DNA from: Desulfobacteraceae bacterium 4572_130
Lineage (GTDB): Bacteria > Desulfobacterota > Desulfobacteria > Desulfobacterales > Desulfobacteraceae
DNA: 64,000 nucleotides
NCBI GenBank assembly: GCA_002084425.1
Contig: NBLN01000016.1
Span: 1-64,000 of the forward strand
Direction: 5' to 3'
Below, piece by piece: positions 63,829 to 64,000 of this stretch. Each line of letters starts with the position of its first letter. Positions within the stretch are counted from its first letter, which is position 1. Made by a program: the position numbers and the translations under genes. The notes under the pieces were generated by a model. The model searched no databases. It saw nothing but the letters and a program-made list of their open reading frames with translations, and was not told the origin of the DNA.

Positions 63829-64000
63829 TCAAAAAAAATTAATAACAAAAAATCCAGCAATAACAAGAACAACAAATATTAAGGCAAGAATATTAAAATA
63901 TTTATCAATAAATTTTTTAATATTAGGACCAAAATAATATATTAATCCTGCCAAAAGCATAAAACGAAGAGTTCTTGAACATGCAGAAGCCAGGACAAAT
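63829..64000 (-). CDS. YqaA/DedA-like membrane protein, C-terminal part
   Basis: A partial gene: 57 codons with the stop at 63829-63831 and the 5' part beyond the window. The piece (ASACSRTLRFMLLAGLIYYF, GPNIKKFIDKYFN, then a transmembrane helix) resembles the end of YqaA-type SNARE-associated membrane proteins. It converges on the ACT gene. Confidence 0.65.
   Translation of the reverse strand, partial: FVLASACSRTLRFMLLAGLIYYFGPNIKKFIDKYFNILALIFVVLVIAGFFVINFF

Overview
The window is very AT-rich DNA carrying a gene set typical of an anaerobic Desulfobacterota bacterium, most likely order Desulfobacterales. The indicators are a PxxKW cysteine-rich protein, a dual-CXXC small selenoprotein, a DUF134 regulator with paired MinD/ferredoxin ATPases and NifX-like proteins, a split 2-oxoacid:ferredoxin oxidoreductase, a fused B12-dependent acyl-CoA mutase and futalosine-type menaquinone genes. 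No sulfate-reduction gene lies in the window, so the lifestyle is inferred only.

Layout. 1-7366: tlyA, an EF-G paralogue, a selenoprotein that overlaps truA, a ClC channel and an aminotransferase. 7573-12407: a cysteine-rich protein and an operon of two AAA-type ATPases (one with HEAT repeats) behind three evenly phased TTGCGCAA palindromes. 12590-17252: transporter, futalosine hydrolase, aroQ, rpe and an amidohydrolase. 17524-23892: TPR protein, chalcone-isomerase-like protein, frameshifted rsmB, fmt, def, ribF. 24412-24620: two tRNA-Leu genes. 25277-29533: DUF134 regulator, two MinD ATPases, two NifX-like proteins and an MBL hydrolase. 31224-40109: broken ogt, then housekeeping genes (pdxJ, ybeY, pgpH-like, phoH, cvpA, mazG, fba). 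40148-42905: a decayed mobile region (MITE-like hairpin, IS remnant, compositionally odd PLD protein). 43113-46394: spermidine synthase-like protein, DUF350 protein and a lipoprotein. 46571-50726: TetR regulator with IcmF mutase. 50725-52373: hairpin element, VapBC-type pair and a HEPN-like zinc-ribbon protein. 52543-56499: thiolase, 3-hydroxyacyl-CoA dehydrogenase and an M24 peptidase. 56536-58891: Mrr-type endonuclease module and a DUF4160/DUF2442 pair. 58941-63786: ATPase, KorDABC (interrupted by a DUF3795 gene) and an ACT protein.

Two observations stand out. First, a 60-residue selenoprotein gene (3263-3445) reads through an in-frame TGA. It is followed by a hairpin whose GGUCU loop and upper stem resemble the E. 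coli fdhF SECIS, and it overlaps truA by ATGA. Second, a family of roughly 95-bp repeats (12 near-complete copies and 2 partial) is scattered between genes. One copy sits inside a transposase remnant; removing it restores the transposase reading frame and leaves AACT on both sides, which is direct evidence that the family moves. Several copies start exactly at a gene's stop codon.
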